Origin: JAEUIZ01 sp046155605
Lineage (GTDB): Bacteria > Planctomycetota > Phycisphaerae > Phycisphaerales > UBA1924
Direction of reading: 5' to 3'
Assembly: GCA_046155605.1 (NCBI GenBank)
Contig: JBJXFQ010000102.1
Coordinates: 1-55,810, forward strand
DNA length: 55,810 nt
The translations under genes were made by a program, and so were the position numbers. Below are positions 35,439 through 42,896 of the stretch, piece by piece; position 1 is the stretch's first letter; the number at the start of each line of letters is the position of its first letter. The notes beneath the pieces were generated by a model, which saw only the letters and a program-made list of their open reading frames with translations, searched no databases and had not been told where the DNA came from.

Positions 35439-36035
35439 ATGCCCATTGAGAAGGAAGTTTTGACGACCGGCGAAGTCGCGAAGATTTGCCAGGTCGCGCC
35501 GCGCACGGTGTCGAAGTGGTTCGACAGCGGAGCGCTGAAGGGCTATCGAATCCCCGGGTCGAAGGATCGTCGGATCCCGGTGGCCGAGTTGATCCGATTC
35601 ATGCGAGCACACGGGATGCCGATGGAGGCGGTGAACACAGGCCGGACGCGGGTTCTGATCGTGGATGACGAGCAAGACGTGACGAGCACGCTGCGGAAGC
35701 ACCTGTCGGAGGGGACGAACTACGACGTGCGGGTGTCGTCGAGTGCGTTCGAGGCGGGGATGGAATGCGAGCGGTTCAAGCCGCATGTGGTGCTGCTGGA
35801 CATCCACCTGGGCGACGGCACGTCGGCCGACGCGCGAGCGGTGGCGAAACTGGTGCGCGACAACGACAACCTGCAGATGACGCGGATCATCGCGATGTCT
35901 GGGAAACTCACCGACGGACAGGCGCAGGGGCTGCGGTCGCAGGGCTTCGACGGATTTCTGAAGAAGCCGTTCTCGGTGCGGCAGGTCGTGGACTCGGTGG
36001 AATCGGCGACGAACATCGTGAGCGACGGGCGGTAG
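35439..36035 (+). CDS. response regulator with N-terminal MerR/excisionase-type HTH
   Basis: 198 residues. An HTH_17-type DNA-binding domain comes first (LTTGEVAKICQVAPRTVSKW, then SGALKGYRIPGSKDRRI), followed by a receiver domain: RVLIVDDEQDV (acidic pocket), VVLLDIHLGDG (phospho-acceptor Asp), IAMSGKL and FLKKPF (Lys). HTH before REC is the reverse of common regulators and is known from a set of planctomycete and deltaproteobacterial proteins. No kinase is adjacent; the orphan kinase at 3411 is a possible partner, unproven. The start follows gacgaggtgcca; the earlier in-frame ATG at 35379 adds sequence without domain match. Confidence 0.88.
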   Translation: MPIEKEVLTTGEVAKICQVAPRTVSKWFDSGALKGYRIPGSKDRRIPVAELIRFMRAHGMPMEAVNTGRTRVLIVDDEQDVTSTLRKHLSEGTNYDVRVSSSAFEAGMECERFKPHVVLLDIHLGDGTSADARAVAKLVRDNDNLQMTRIIAMSGKLTDGQAQGLRSQGFDGFLKKPFSVRQVVDSVESATNIVSDGR

Positions 36036-36089
36036 GCGACGAGCGATGGAGAAGATGTTGTATCATGCCGCGGCTGATAGGAGCCGGGC

Positions 36090-36374
36090 ATGCAGATCAA
36101 CGAAGCGGTGATGTGGGGAGGCATCGGTGGGCTCATCATGAGCGCGCTTGAGGCAGTCGCGTTTCTCAAGAAGAACAAGTTTGACCTCCCGGGATTCAAG
36201 GTCACACAGTTTGTGGGCTACGCGCTGGTTCAGTCGTTGCTGATCGGGCTCGGCGCGCTGGCCGCGTATGCCCTGGCGGCGGGACAGCAACTTGACGGGG
36301 TGATGGCGGCGATCGCGGCCGGAATCGCCGCGCCAGAGATCTTTAAGAAGGCCGGCGGTGTGGCGGCGGGCTGA
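36090..36374 (+). CDS. small membrane protein (94 aa)
   Basis: Not recognised. Two or three hydrophobic helices: MWGGIGGLIMSALEAVAFL, VGYALVQSLLIGLGALAAYA and VMAAIAAGIAAPEIF. Start supported by aggag 6 bases before the ATG. No signal peptide cleavage site. Followed 33 bases later by another tiny membrane protein with an equally good ribosome site, so they may act together. Confidence 0.7.
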   Translation: MQINEAVMWGGIGGLIMSALEAVAFLKKNKFDLPGFKVTQFVGYALVQSLLIGLGALAAYALAAGQQLDGVMAAIAAGIAAPEIFKKAGGVAAG

Positions 36375-36407
36375 GCGTGGTGATACTGTTGCAGCAGGAG
36401 TTGTGCC

Positions 36408-36560
36408 ATGATGCGGTCTAAGGGCGGGTTCTGGCAAGGCGTGGAGACGGCGATCACTGGCAAGATGAGCGTCGGCGCGCCCAAAGTCGGGTTCTCCCTT
36501 GTCGGCCTGGGCGCGCTGTTGCTCGCGCTTATCGCGCTGCTCCTCGCTACTTTCGGCTGA
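36408..36560 (+). CDS. tiny membrane protein (50 aa)
   Basis: A small gene starting MMRSKGGFWQGVETAITGKM and ending in one hydrophobic helix of mostly Leu, Ala and Gly (LVGLGALLLALIALLLATFG). Evidence is an aggag 7 bases upstream, good codon use and tandem position behind the 94-residue membrane protein. Function unknown. Confidence 0.6.
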   Translation: MMRSKGGFWQGVETAITGKMSVGAPKVGFSLVGLGALLLALIALLLATFG

Positions 36561-36590
36561 TCTCTCGATGTTGGCGGCTGCGGTGCCGCG

Positions 36591-38486
36591 CTAGCCCAAC
36601 TGCGCTCTTAACGATTCGGCGATGCTGACTTCCTGCAGCCGAATCGAGGCCTGATCGAGGTCGTTCTTGGCGCGATGGAGCGCCTCGGCATCGACGGCGC
36701 GCCAATCCTTCTCGGCGGCGTCCACCATCACGCGAAGGACGGCGATCCGCGAGCGAAGGTCCGCGGCGTAGGCCGGATCGAGGAGCGCTTCGTGCCTCGC
36801 GAGCCGCTCGCCGATCCATTTCAGGTCGAGTCGCGCATTGACGACGAGGTCGATGATGCGGTGGCGCGTCATGTCCTCGCGGGCGTGTTCGAGGCTCGCG
36901 GCCTCGATGCGGCCCACCTCGTCGCGCGTGAGCCCGTGGTTGGGCACGACTTGGAGCGAGGCGCGGCGGCCACTGCGTCGCTCGTGCGCTGTGACGATGA
37001 GGACGCCGTTGGCATCGATGAGGAACTCAACCTCGAGTTGCGGGATTCCGGCGGGCATGGGGGGCAGGCCGCGGAGGTGGAAGACGCCGAGGCTTCGGCA
37101 ATCGGTGGCCATCTCGCGCTCGCCCTGCAGGACGTTGAGTTTGATCGAGGTCTGGCCATCGACGCTGGTCGAGAACATCTCGGTGGCGCGGGCGGGGATG
37201 GCGGCGTTGCGAAGGATGAGTTTGGCGAAGGCACCGCCGGCGGTCTCGATGCCCAGCGAGAGCGGGATGACATCGAGCAGGAGCGCGCCGGTGACCGCGC
37301 CCGAGAGCACGCCCGCCTGCACGGCGGCCCCGAGCGCGACAACCTGGTCCGGATCGAGCGCCGTGTATGGATCGAGGCCGAAGAACTCGGCGACACGCCG
37401 GCGGACGAGCGGCATGCGCGTCGAGCCGCCCACGAGGATCACGGCGTCGAGCGGTCGCTCGCCGAGTTGGCGACGGGCATCGGCGAGGGCCCGCGCGCAG
37501 CACGCGAGGGCACGATCGACCCAGGGCGAGGCGAGGCGCTCAAGTTCGGCGCGCGAGATTGCGCGGTCGAGCGCGATGCCGTGCGCGTTGATCGCGGCAC
37601 GGGCGGTTTCGGCGTTGCTGAGGGCACACTTCACGCGCTCGGCCTCGAGTTTGAGGGCCTGCATCGCGGCGGGAGAGACTTCGCGGCCCGTCAGATCATT
37701 CAAGAACAGGCCCACGAGCAGGTGGTCCACGTCGTCGCCGCCGAGGTGTGTGTCGCCGGCGGTGGCGATGACCTGGAAGATGTCGCGGTCGCCCGGCGCG
37801 AGGCGGAGGATGGAAGCATCGAACGTGCCGCCGCCGAGATCGAAGATGGCGACGACGCGCTCACCGGCGTTGCGGGCGCTGGCGCGGCCAAGGCCGAAGC
37901 CGTACGCGAGCGCCGCGGCGGTGGGCTCGGCAACGATGCGGACGGCATCGAGCCCCGCGATTCGTGCGGCGTCGCGCGTCGCCTGACGCTGGGCGTCGTC
38001 GAAATAGGCGGGCACGGTGATGACGGCGCGCGTGACGGGCACGCCGAGCGCGGCAGAGGCCTGGTCGCGCAGGTGGCGGAGGATGGCGGCGGAGACCTCC
38101 TGCGGCGAGAGGATGACATCGCTCCCGGCTGGGCCGATGGGGAGCGCGACACGCGCGGTCGCGTGCTCACCCTCGACGACGCGATAGGAGAGGAATGGGA
38201 GATCGGCGGCGGCATCGGCGCGGCTTCGGCCCATGAGACGCTTGACGCTCGATACGGTGACGCCCGGGAAATCAGCGGCGCGGGCGCGGGCGTCATGCCC
38301 CACGACGGCGCGCGGACGACCCACCGCCCCCACCGCTGCCTGATCGGCGCTCGCAGGTTCGTATCGCACGACGCTCGGGAGCAGTGCGCGGCCGTGAGCA
38401 TCAGGGATGACTCGCGGCCCGCGCTCGTCGCAGATCGCCACGAGGCTGTTGGTGGTGCCGAGGTCGATGCCGACGATGGGCGTCAT
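36591..38486 (-). CDS. Hsp70 family chaperone (HscA/DnaK-like)
   Basis: 631 residues with the full Hsp70 layout: VGIDLGTTNSLVAI phosphate loop, AVITVPAYFDDAQRQATRDA, AEPTAAALAYGFG, IFDLGGGTFDASIL, LVGGSTRMPLVRRRV, then a substrate-binding domain (IPLSLGIETAGG, ..TSVDGQTSIKLNVLQGE) and a helical lid. It lacks the disordered acidic tail of canonical DnaK and is slightly short, closer to HscA or a divergent DnaK paralogue. No J-protein or isc genes are adjacent. It begins 6 bases after leuS, so it is co-transcribed with it. Confidence 0.88.
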   Translation of the reverse strand: MTPIVGIDLGTTNSLVAICDERGPRVIPDAHGRALLPSVVRYEPASADQAAVGAVGRPRAVVGHDARARAADFPGVTVSSVKRLMGRSRADAAADLPFLSYRVVEGEHATARVALPIGPAGSDVILSPQEVSAAILRHLRDQASAALGVPVTRAVITVPAYFDDAQRQATRDAARIAGLDAVRIVAEPTAAALAYGFGLGRASARNAGERVVAIFDLGGGTFDASILRLAPGDRDIFQVIATAGDTHLGGDDVDHLLVGLFLNDLTGREVSPAAMQALKLEAERVKCALSNAETARAAINAHGIALDRAISRAELERLASPWVDRALACCARALADARRQLGERPLDAVILVGGSTRMPLVRRRVAEFFGLDPYTALDPDQVVALGAAVQAGVLSGAVTGALLLDVIPLSLGIETAGGAFAKLILRNAAIPARATEMFSTSVDGQTSIKLNVLQGEREMATDCRSLGVFHLRGLPPMPAGIPQLEVEFLIDANGVLIVTAHERRSGRRASLQVVPNHGLTRDEVGRIEAASLEHAREDMTRHRIIDLVVNARLDLKWIGERLARHEALLDPAYAADLRSRIAVLRVMVDAAEKDWRAVDAEALHRAKNDLDQASIRLQEVSIAESLRAQLG

Positions 38487-38492
38487 TGTGTA

Positions 38493-41400
38493 TCAACCCG
38501 CCACGATATTCACGAGTTTGCCTGGGACGACGATGACCTTGCGGATGGTCTTGCCCTCGATCAGTTCGCGGACGCGCGGCTCGGCGAGCGCGGCCTTCTC
38601 GACCGTCGCCTGGTCCGCGTCGGCCGCGACCGTGATGTGCCCGCGGACCTTGCCCATGATCTGCACGGCGATCTCGATGGTCGACTCGCGCAGCATCGCG
38701 GGGTCGTGCGCGGGCCACGGCTCGTGGGCGAGCGATTTGGCGTGGCCCAGTTTCGACCACAACTCCTCGGCGAGGTGCGGCGCGAAGGGCGCGAGCACGA
38801 GCACGAACCGCTCGGCCTGGTCGAGCGTCAGGCCGTCGGGGCCGGGCACTTTGATGAACTCCATCATCGCGGCGATCGCGGTGTTGAAGGAGAGCCGCTC
38901 GATATCAGGCCCGACCTTGGCGATCAGCCGGTGCAGGGCTTTTTCGACGGCGGAATCGGCGGTGGGCGCGTGCGGTCGCGGCGCGCCGCTCTGCTCGTCG
39001 ACGATGAGCCTCCAAGCCTTTTGCAGGAAGCGGTAGCAGCCGACGATATCGCGCGGGTTCCAGGGCTTGCTCGCTTCGAGCGGGCCCATCGCCATCTCAT
39101 AGAGCCGCATCGTGTCCGCGCCGAACTCGGCGATCACGTCATCGGGATTGATGACGTTCTTGAGCGTCTTAGACATCTTCGCGACGGTCTGCTCTCGCGG
39201 CTCCAGTTCGCGCTCAACGATTTGCTCAAGGGGAGTGCCAGGCGCGCCGGTCTCAAAGTAGAAGGACCCTCCGTGCTCACGCAGTCGCTTCAGATTGCCA
39301 GCATTAATCAGCAGGATGTCGTGCGACTTGACTTTCCAACCCACCCATTGGCCAACCGAATCGACGCGCATTCGCAGTGGCTTCAACAGCTTTTGGGGTT
39401 GCGGCCAGTTCGACCAATCAGGTTCGGGCATGTCCTCGGGATTCTCACAAACCATGAGGTGCACATGATCCGCGGGAACAAGCGACTTATCCGGCCGCTG
39501 GTACGCGAACGACGTGATCATGCCCTGATGGAAGAGTTTGGCCGCGGGCTCGGGGCAGGGCACGAGGCCGAGGTCGAAGAGCACCTTGTGCCAGAACCGC
39601 GCGTAGAGCAGATGGAGCACGGCGTGCTCGGAGCCGCCGATGTAAAGATCGATGCCCGTCGAGCCCATCCAATACGCGAGCGCTTCGGGCGACGCGAATT
39701 GGGCCGCATTCTTGGGGTCGCAGAAGCGGAGGTAATACCAGCACGAGCCGGCCCAGTTGGGCATCGTGTTGGCCTCGCGGCGCACGGGCGCTTCGGGCGC
39801 GAGGTCGGGCACGCCGGCAGCGCCAGCCGTCGTCGCGAGCCAGTCCGTCGCGGCCGCAAGCATCGGCGCGGGGTCGTCCGATTCCGGCGGACGGAACTCT
39901 TTCAGGTCCGGCAGCACAACAGGGAGCGCCGCATCGCCGACGGCATGGTGGTCGCCGTGCTCGTCGAAAACGACGGGGAACGGCTCGCCCCAGTAGCGCT
40001 GCCGCGAGAAGAGCCAGTCGCGCAACTTGAAGTTGACGCGACGGCGGCCGATGCCCGTGCGCTCGAGCCACGCGATGACGGCATCTTTGGCGTCGCGCGT
40101 CGAGAGCCCGTCGATCGAGAGTTCGCTCGACGCAGAGTTGACGGCGAAGCCTGTTCCGGCAAATGGCCCCGCGGCGCGATGGAACGCGGCTCGCGCGAAT
40201 CGCTCGCGGAGTTGCTCGAACGACGAGAACCCGAGCGTCTCGATGGCATCAAGCCAGGTGACGCGCGTGACGCCGCGGCGCTGTCCGACTGAATCGGGCA
40301 ACTCTTGCGCGCAGGTCGAGGGGTCGATCTGGCAGGTGGCGGGGTCAGGCTCGGAGGCGCGTCGCGAGGCGATGCGCGAGATCGCCGCGTCAAAGCCGGC
40401 GGGCTCGGTGGATTCTGACGTGACCAGGCCCAGGAAGTCGGCGAGGGCGACAATCCAGCGGTTTGCGGCACCCATCTCATCCGACGCGTGTCGCGCGAAG
40501 TGGCTCATCGCCAGGGCGCTCCGGGTGTAGACCACGTCGCGGGTGGGCAGGCCGAATCGCTCGGCGAATGCCGCGTCGCGCTCGTCGTGCGCCGGCACCG
40601 CCATGATCGCGCCGTGGCCATAGCCCATCAGCACATAGTCCGCGATCCAGACGGGAATCGGCTCGTTGGTCGCCGGATTGACGGCGTAAAGCCCCGAGAA
40701 CACGCCGGTTTTCTCCTTTGCGTCGGCCATGCGGTCGACGTCGGCGCGAGCGCGGGCCGCCTGCACATAGCGACCGATCGCGTCGAGGTCGGCCCCGGTC
40801 GGCGCGGCGTCCGGGCCGTCGAGGATCTCGTCCACCAGCGGATGCTCGGGCGCGATGACCATGTACGTCGCGCCAAAGATGGTGTCGGGACGGGTCGTAT
40901 AGACGCGGAGGGAGCGAGTCTCTTGGGTACCCCGCCCCTCCGCGGCGGTCTTCGCTCGGTCCATTCCTTCAGCATTCCCTGCTTCTTCGGAGCGCTCTTC
41001 TTCGATGCTCGGCGCACCTGGCGATGGTCCGATCGCGTCCGCGTGAACAAACGTCCAGCGGTAGCCCGCGGGATTTACAACCACGCCGGCTTCAACGGGA
41101 TTCTTGAGCATGTACTCCACGAACCCGTTGAAGTAGTCGTTGGAGCGAATAATGTGGTCGAAGCACTCAGGATCCCAGACATGGCCCTGTCGCCGACGTT
41201 GCGTGTTGATCTGCGATGATGAGAATCGCTTGACGCTGGTCACCAGCTCGGCCAGCGTGTGGCCTCGGAACGGGCGCACGACCCAGTGGACGTGGTTCGA
41301 CATCACGGTCGCGGCGTACACGCGGCAACGCTCGCCGTCAAAGTACTCAAGGGCCGAAAGGACGGTGTCGCGCTCCGCATGGTCGAGAGCCACGCCCTCG

Positions 41401-42638
41401 GTGGCCTTCCATGTCACGAAGTATGTGGCGTCGGGCATTGCGAGGTGCGGCAGCCTTCTTTGCGTGCGAATGAGATCGAGCGCTGGGCCGTGCGACTGCT
41501 CGGGGTATGGGTCTCGAGCCACAAACCCGACCGGACGCAATGGATGGCTCGCGTCGGAAGCAAGCAACGCGGCGACCTCGCGAAGCGCATTGCGCGGATG
41601 GTGCCCTTGAGCGGTAGAAAGGGCCGCCCCGGAGGGGCGGGGTACCCAAGAAGTGAGATCAAACTCGATCTCGGCCCCCTCGCTGCGCCCGATCCACTCG
41701 ACCTGCATGGTGCGCGTGGATTCAGGCCAATCGAGGCTTGCGGCATCTTGCGCGAGCCGATCCGCGTAGGCCGTGATCCGCAGCATCCACTGCTTGAGGG
41801 ATCGGCGATGCACGGGGTGGCCGCCGCGCTCGCTGCGACCGTCGATCACTTCCTCATTCGCGAGCACCGTGCCGAGTTTGGGGCACCAGTTGACGGTCTG
41901 CTCGCCGACATACGCGAGCCGCTGGTCGTCGATGAAGGCACGGCGTTCGCGTTGCGTCAGTTCATGCCACATCCGCACGCCGACGCGTTCGCCCAAGAGC
42001 GGCGTGGCGGTGTGGTCGGATTCGACAACTTCACCGCTGGGCGTGATGGCAAGCCCGCCGCGCTCCAGCGCCGCTTCGAGTTCGGCGATGGGCCTGGCGC
42101 GATCGGCGGCGGGATCGTACCATGAGTGGTAGAGTCGAAGGAAGATCCACTGTGTCCACTTGTAATAATCGGTGTCGATCGTAGCGAACTCGCGCGACCA
42201 GTCGTACGAGAAGCCGAATCGCTGGAGTTGTCTGCGGAAGGTCTCGATGGCCTGCCGCGTCGTCTTCGCGGGATGGACGCCCGTCTGCACGGCATACTGC
42301 TCGGCGGGCAGGCCGAAGGCGTCCCAGCCCATCGGATGCAGGACATTGAAGCCCTTCATGCGTTTGTAGCGGCAGATGATGTCCGTGGCGGTATAGCCCT
42401 CGGGATGGCCCACATGCAACCCCGCGCCGGAGGGGTATGGAAACATGTCTAGGCAGTAGAACTTTGGCTTGGTCGAGTCGAAGCCGGGCTGGCCTGGGTT
42501 TGACGTGACGAAGGTACGCTCGCGGTCCCAACGTGCCTGCCACTCCGTCTCGATTGTGCCCGCGCGGGCCGCGTCATAGCGGTGCGGGGTCGTGTCCGCG
42601 AGTTGCGGTGGTCGCTGGGGTTGCTGAGGTGCGGTCAT
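38493..42638 (-). CDS. leuS: leucyl-tRNA synthetase with inserted RAYT transposase domain
   Basis: Charges tRNA-Leu. The 1381-codon frame has no interruption. Family landmarks are in order: HIGH-type PYPSGAGLHVGHPEGY, WCPKLGTVLANEEV, EWIGRSEGAEIEFDL, YTTRPDTIFGATYM (CP1 editing site), LRDWLFSRQRYWGEPFP, MPNWAGSCWYYLRF, KMSKT (for KMSKS), LAEELWSKLG. Usual length is about 820-880. The excess is a RAYT domain at about 330-572 (243 residues), a roughly 110-residue insert in CP1 (about 690-800), and an insert before KMSKT holding a HVHLM segment. Next gene is an Hsp70, 6 bases on. Whether the synthetase tolerates or removes the RAYT domain cannot be told from sequence. Confidence 0.9.
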   Translation of the reverse strand: MTAPQQPQRPPQLADTTPHRYDAARAGTIETEWQARWDRERTFVTSNPGQPGFDSTKPKFYCLDMFPYPSGAGLHVGHPEGYTATDIICRYKRMKGFNVLHPMGWDAFGLPAEQYAVQTGVHPAKTTRQAIETFRRQLQRFGFSYDWSREFATIDTDYYKWTQWIFLRLYHSWYDPAADRARPIAELEAALERGGLAITPSGEVVESDHTATPLLGERVGVRMWHELTQRERRAFIDDQRLAYVGEQTVNWCPKLGTVLANEEVIDGRSERGGHPVHRRSLKQWMLRITAYADRLAQDAASLDWPESTRTMQVEWIGRSEGAEIEFDLTSWVPRPSGAALSTAQGHHPRNALREVAALLASDASHPLRPVGFVARDPYPEQSHGPALDLIRTQRRLPHLAMPDATYFVTWKATEGVALDHAERDTVLSALEYFDGERCRVYAATVMSNHVHWVVRPFRGHTLAELVTSVKRFSSSQINTQRRRQGHVWDPECFDHIIRSNDYFNGFVEYMLKNPVEAGVVVNPAGYRWTFVHADAIGPSPGAPSIEEERSEEAGNAEGMDRAKTAAEGRGTQETRSLRVYTTRPDTIFGATYMVIAPEHPLVDEILDGPDAAPTGADLDAIGRYVQAARARADVDRMADAKEKTGVFSGLYAVNPATNEPIPVWIADYVLMGYGHGAIMAVPAHDERDAAFAERFGLPTRDVVYTRSALAMSHFARHASDEMGAANRWIVALADFLGLVTSESTEPAGFDAAISRIASRRASEPDPATCQIDPSTCAQELPDSVGQRRGVTRVTWLDAIETLGFSSFEQLRERFARAAFHRAAGPFAGTGFAVNSASSELSIDGLSTRDAKDAVIAWLERTGIGRRRVNFKLRDWLFSRQRYWGEPFPVVFDEHGDHHAVGDAALPVVLPDLKEFRPPESDDPAPMLAAATDWLATTAGAAGVPDLAPEAPVRREANTMPNWAGSCWYYLRFCDPKNAAQFASPEALAYWMGSTGIDLYIGGSEHAVLHLLYARFWHKVLFDLGLVPCPEPAAKLFHQGMITSFAYQRPDKSLVPADHVHLMVCENPEDMPEPDWSNWPQPQKLLKPLRMRVDSVGQWVGWKVKSHDILLINAGNLKRLREHGGSFYFETGAPGTPLEQIVERELEPREQTVAKMSKTLKNVINPDDVIAEFGADTMRLYEMAMGPLEASKPWNPRDIVGCYRFLQKAWRLIVDEQSGAPRPHAPTADSAVEKALHRLIAKVGPDIERLSFNTAIAAMMEFIKVPGPDGLTLDQAERFVLVLAPFAPHLAEELWSKLGHAKSLAHEPWPAHDPAMLRESTIEIAVQIMGKVRGHITVAADADQATVEKAALAEPRVRELIEGKTIRKVIVVPGKLVNIVAG
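40921..40948 (+). repeat. left REP-like inverted repeat of RAYT element
   Basis: Begins tcttgggtaccccgccc and continues ctccgcggcgg. It is the reverse complement of 41624-41651 except at one base (C for G at repeat position 23). Encodes ..AEGRGTQE.. in the leuS frame. Confidence 0.85.
41624..41651 (-). repeat. right REP-like inverted repeat of RAYT element
   Basis: Holds the perfect hairpin ccgccccggaggggcgg (41624-41640), then ggtacccaaga. Encodes SWVPRPSGAA in the leuS frame. Together with the left copy it delimits the element. Confidence 0.85.
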
Positions 42639-42657
42639 GGTCTGGTTCCGTGAAGTC

Positions 42658-42690
42658 TGAAAATAAGAAAGGCCCCGCGTGCGGGGCCCT
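42658..42690 (-). terminator. terminator-like hairpin just upstream of leuS
   Basis: Perfect stem ggccccgc/gcggggcc (42671-42678, 42681-42688), followed on the minus strand by tttcttatttt. It lies only 20 bases before the leuS ATG in leuS orientation, where no complete upstream gene exists. It therefore looks like an attenuator or the end of a leader transcript. Confidence 0.6.
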
Positions 42691-42716
42691 GTGTCGACAA
42701 CGAGGGAGCGCGCGCG

Positions 42717-42767
42717 TCACCTGATGCGTGTGCCGGTAAGCAGCGAGCGAGGCACCTCGAACCTCAT
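42717..42767 (-). CDS. possible 16-residue leader peptide of leuS
   Basis: A frame reading MRFEVPRSLLTGTRIR, ending 27 bases before the terminator-like hairpin that precedes leuS. It contains two adjacent Leu codons. No clear ribosome site is visible. Its existence as a control peptide is inferred from position only. The rest of 42639-42896 holds no other supported gene. Confidence 0.25.
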   Translation of the reverse strand: MRFEVPRSLLTGTRIR

Positions 42768-42896
42768 GAGTAAAGCGTAGGTCGCGCGGGGGCGCGTGTC
42801 GCGTGCCCGCCGGAGCCTCGGCGGCGCGACGATCGCGCTGCACCACGACAACGACAGCAAGGGATCTCACGTTCATCGGCGTATCCTCCCGCTCCC

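Larger units (their letters stand above)
40921..41651 (-). mobile_element. RAYT (REP-associated tyrosine transposase, Y1/HUH) element inside leuS
   Basis: A 731-bp element with transposase in the same strand and frame as leuS. Conserved RAYT features: RRLPHLAMPDATYFVTWKAT near the start; the HUH motif in VMSNHVHWVV (leuS His449-x-His451); FDHIIRSNDYFNGFVEYM; and the catalytic-type YxxxN, EYMLKNPVEAGVV (Tyr509). It is flanked by 28-bp inverted repeats (one mismatch) beginning tcttgggtaccccgccc, each ending in a REP-like GC hairpin. No clear target duplication is seen, as expected for HUH transposition. An internal ATG at 41438 could start a free transposase. Confidence 0.9.

Noticed and set aside
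36675..40292. 1205-codon plus-strand frame opposite Hsp70 and leuS
   Set aside because: Shadow across two real genes; no conserved motif.
40921..41651. Intein in leuS
   Set aside because: No intein splicing blocks (N-terminal Cys/Ser with block B, C-terminal HN) at the junctions; the insert motifs are those of a RAYT.
42574..42876. 100-codon minus-strand frame before leuS
   Set aside because: His/Arg/Ala-rich with no motif, runs through the terminator-like hairpin and overlaps the leuS start.
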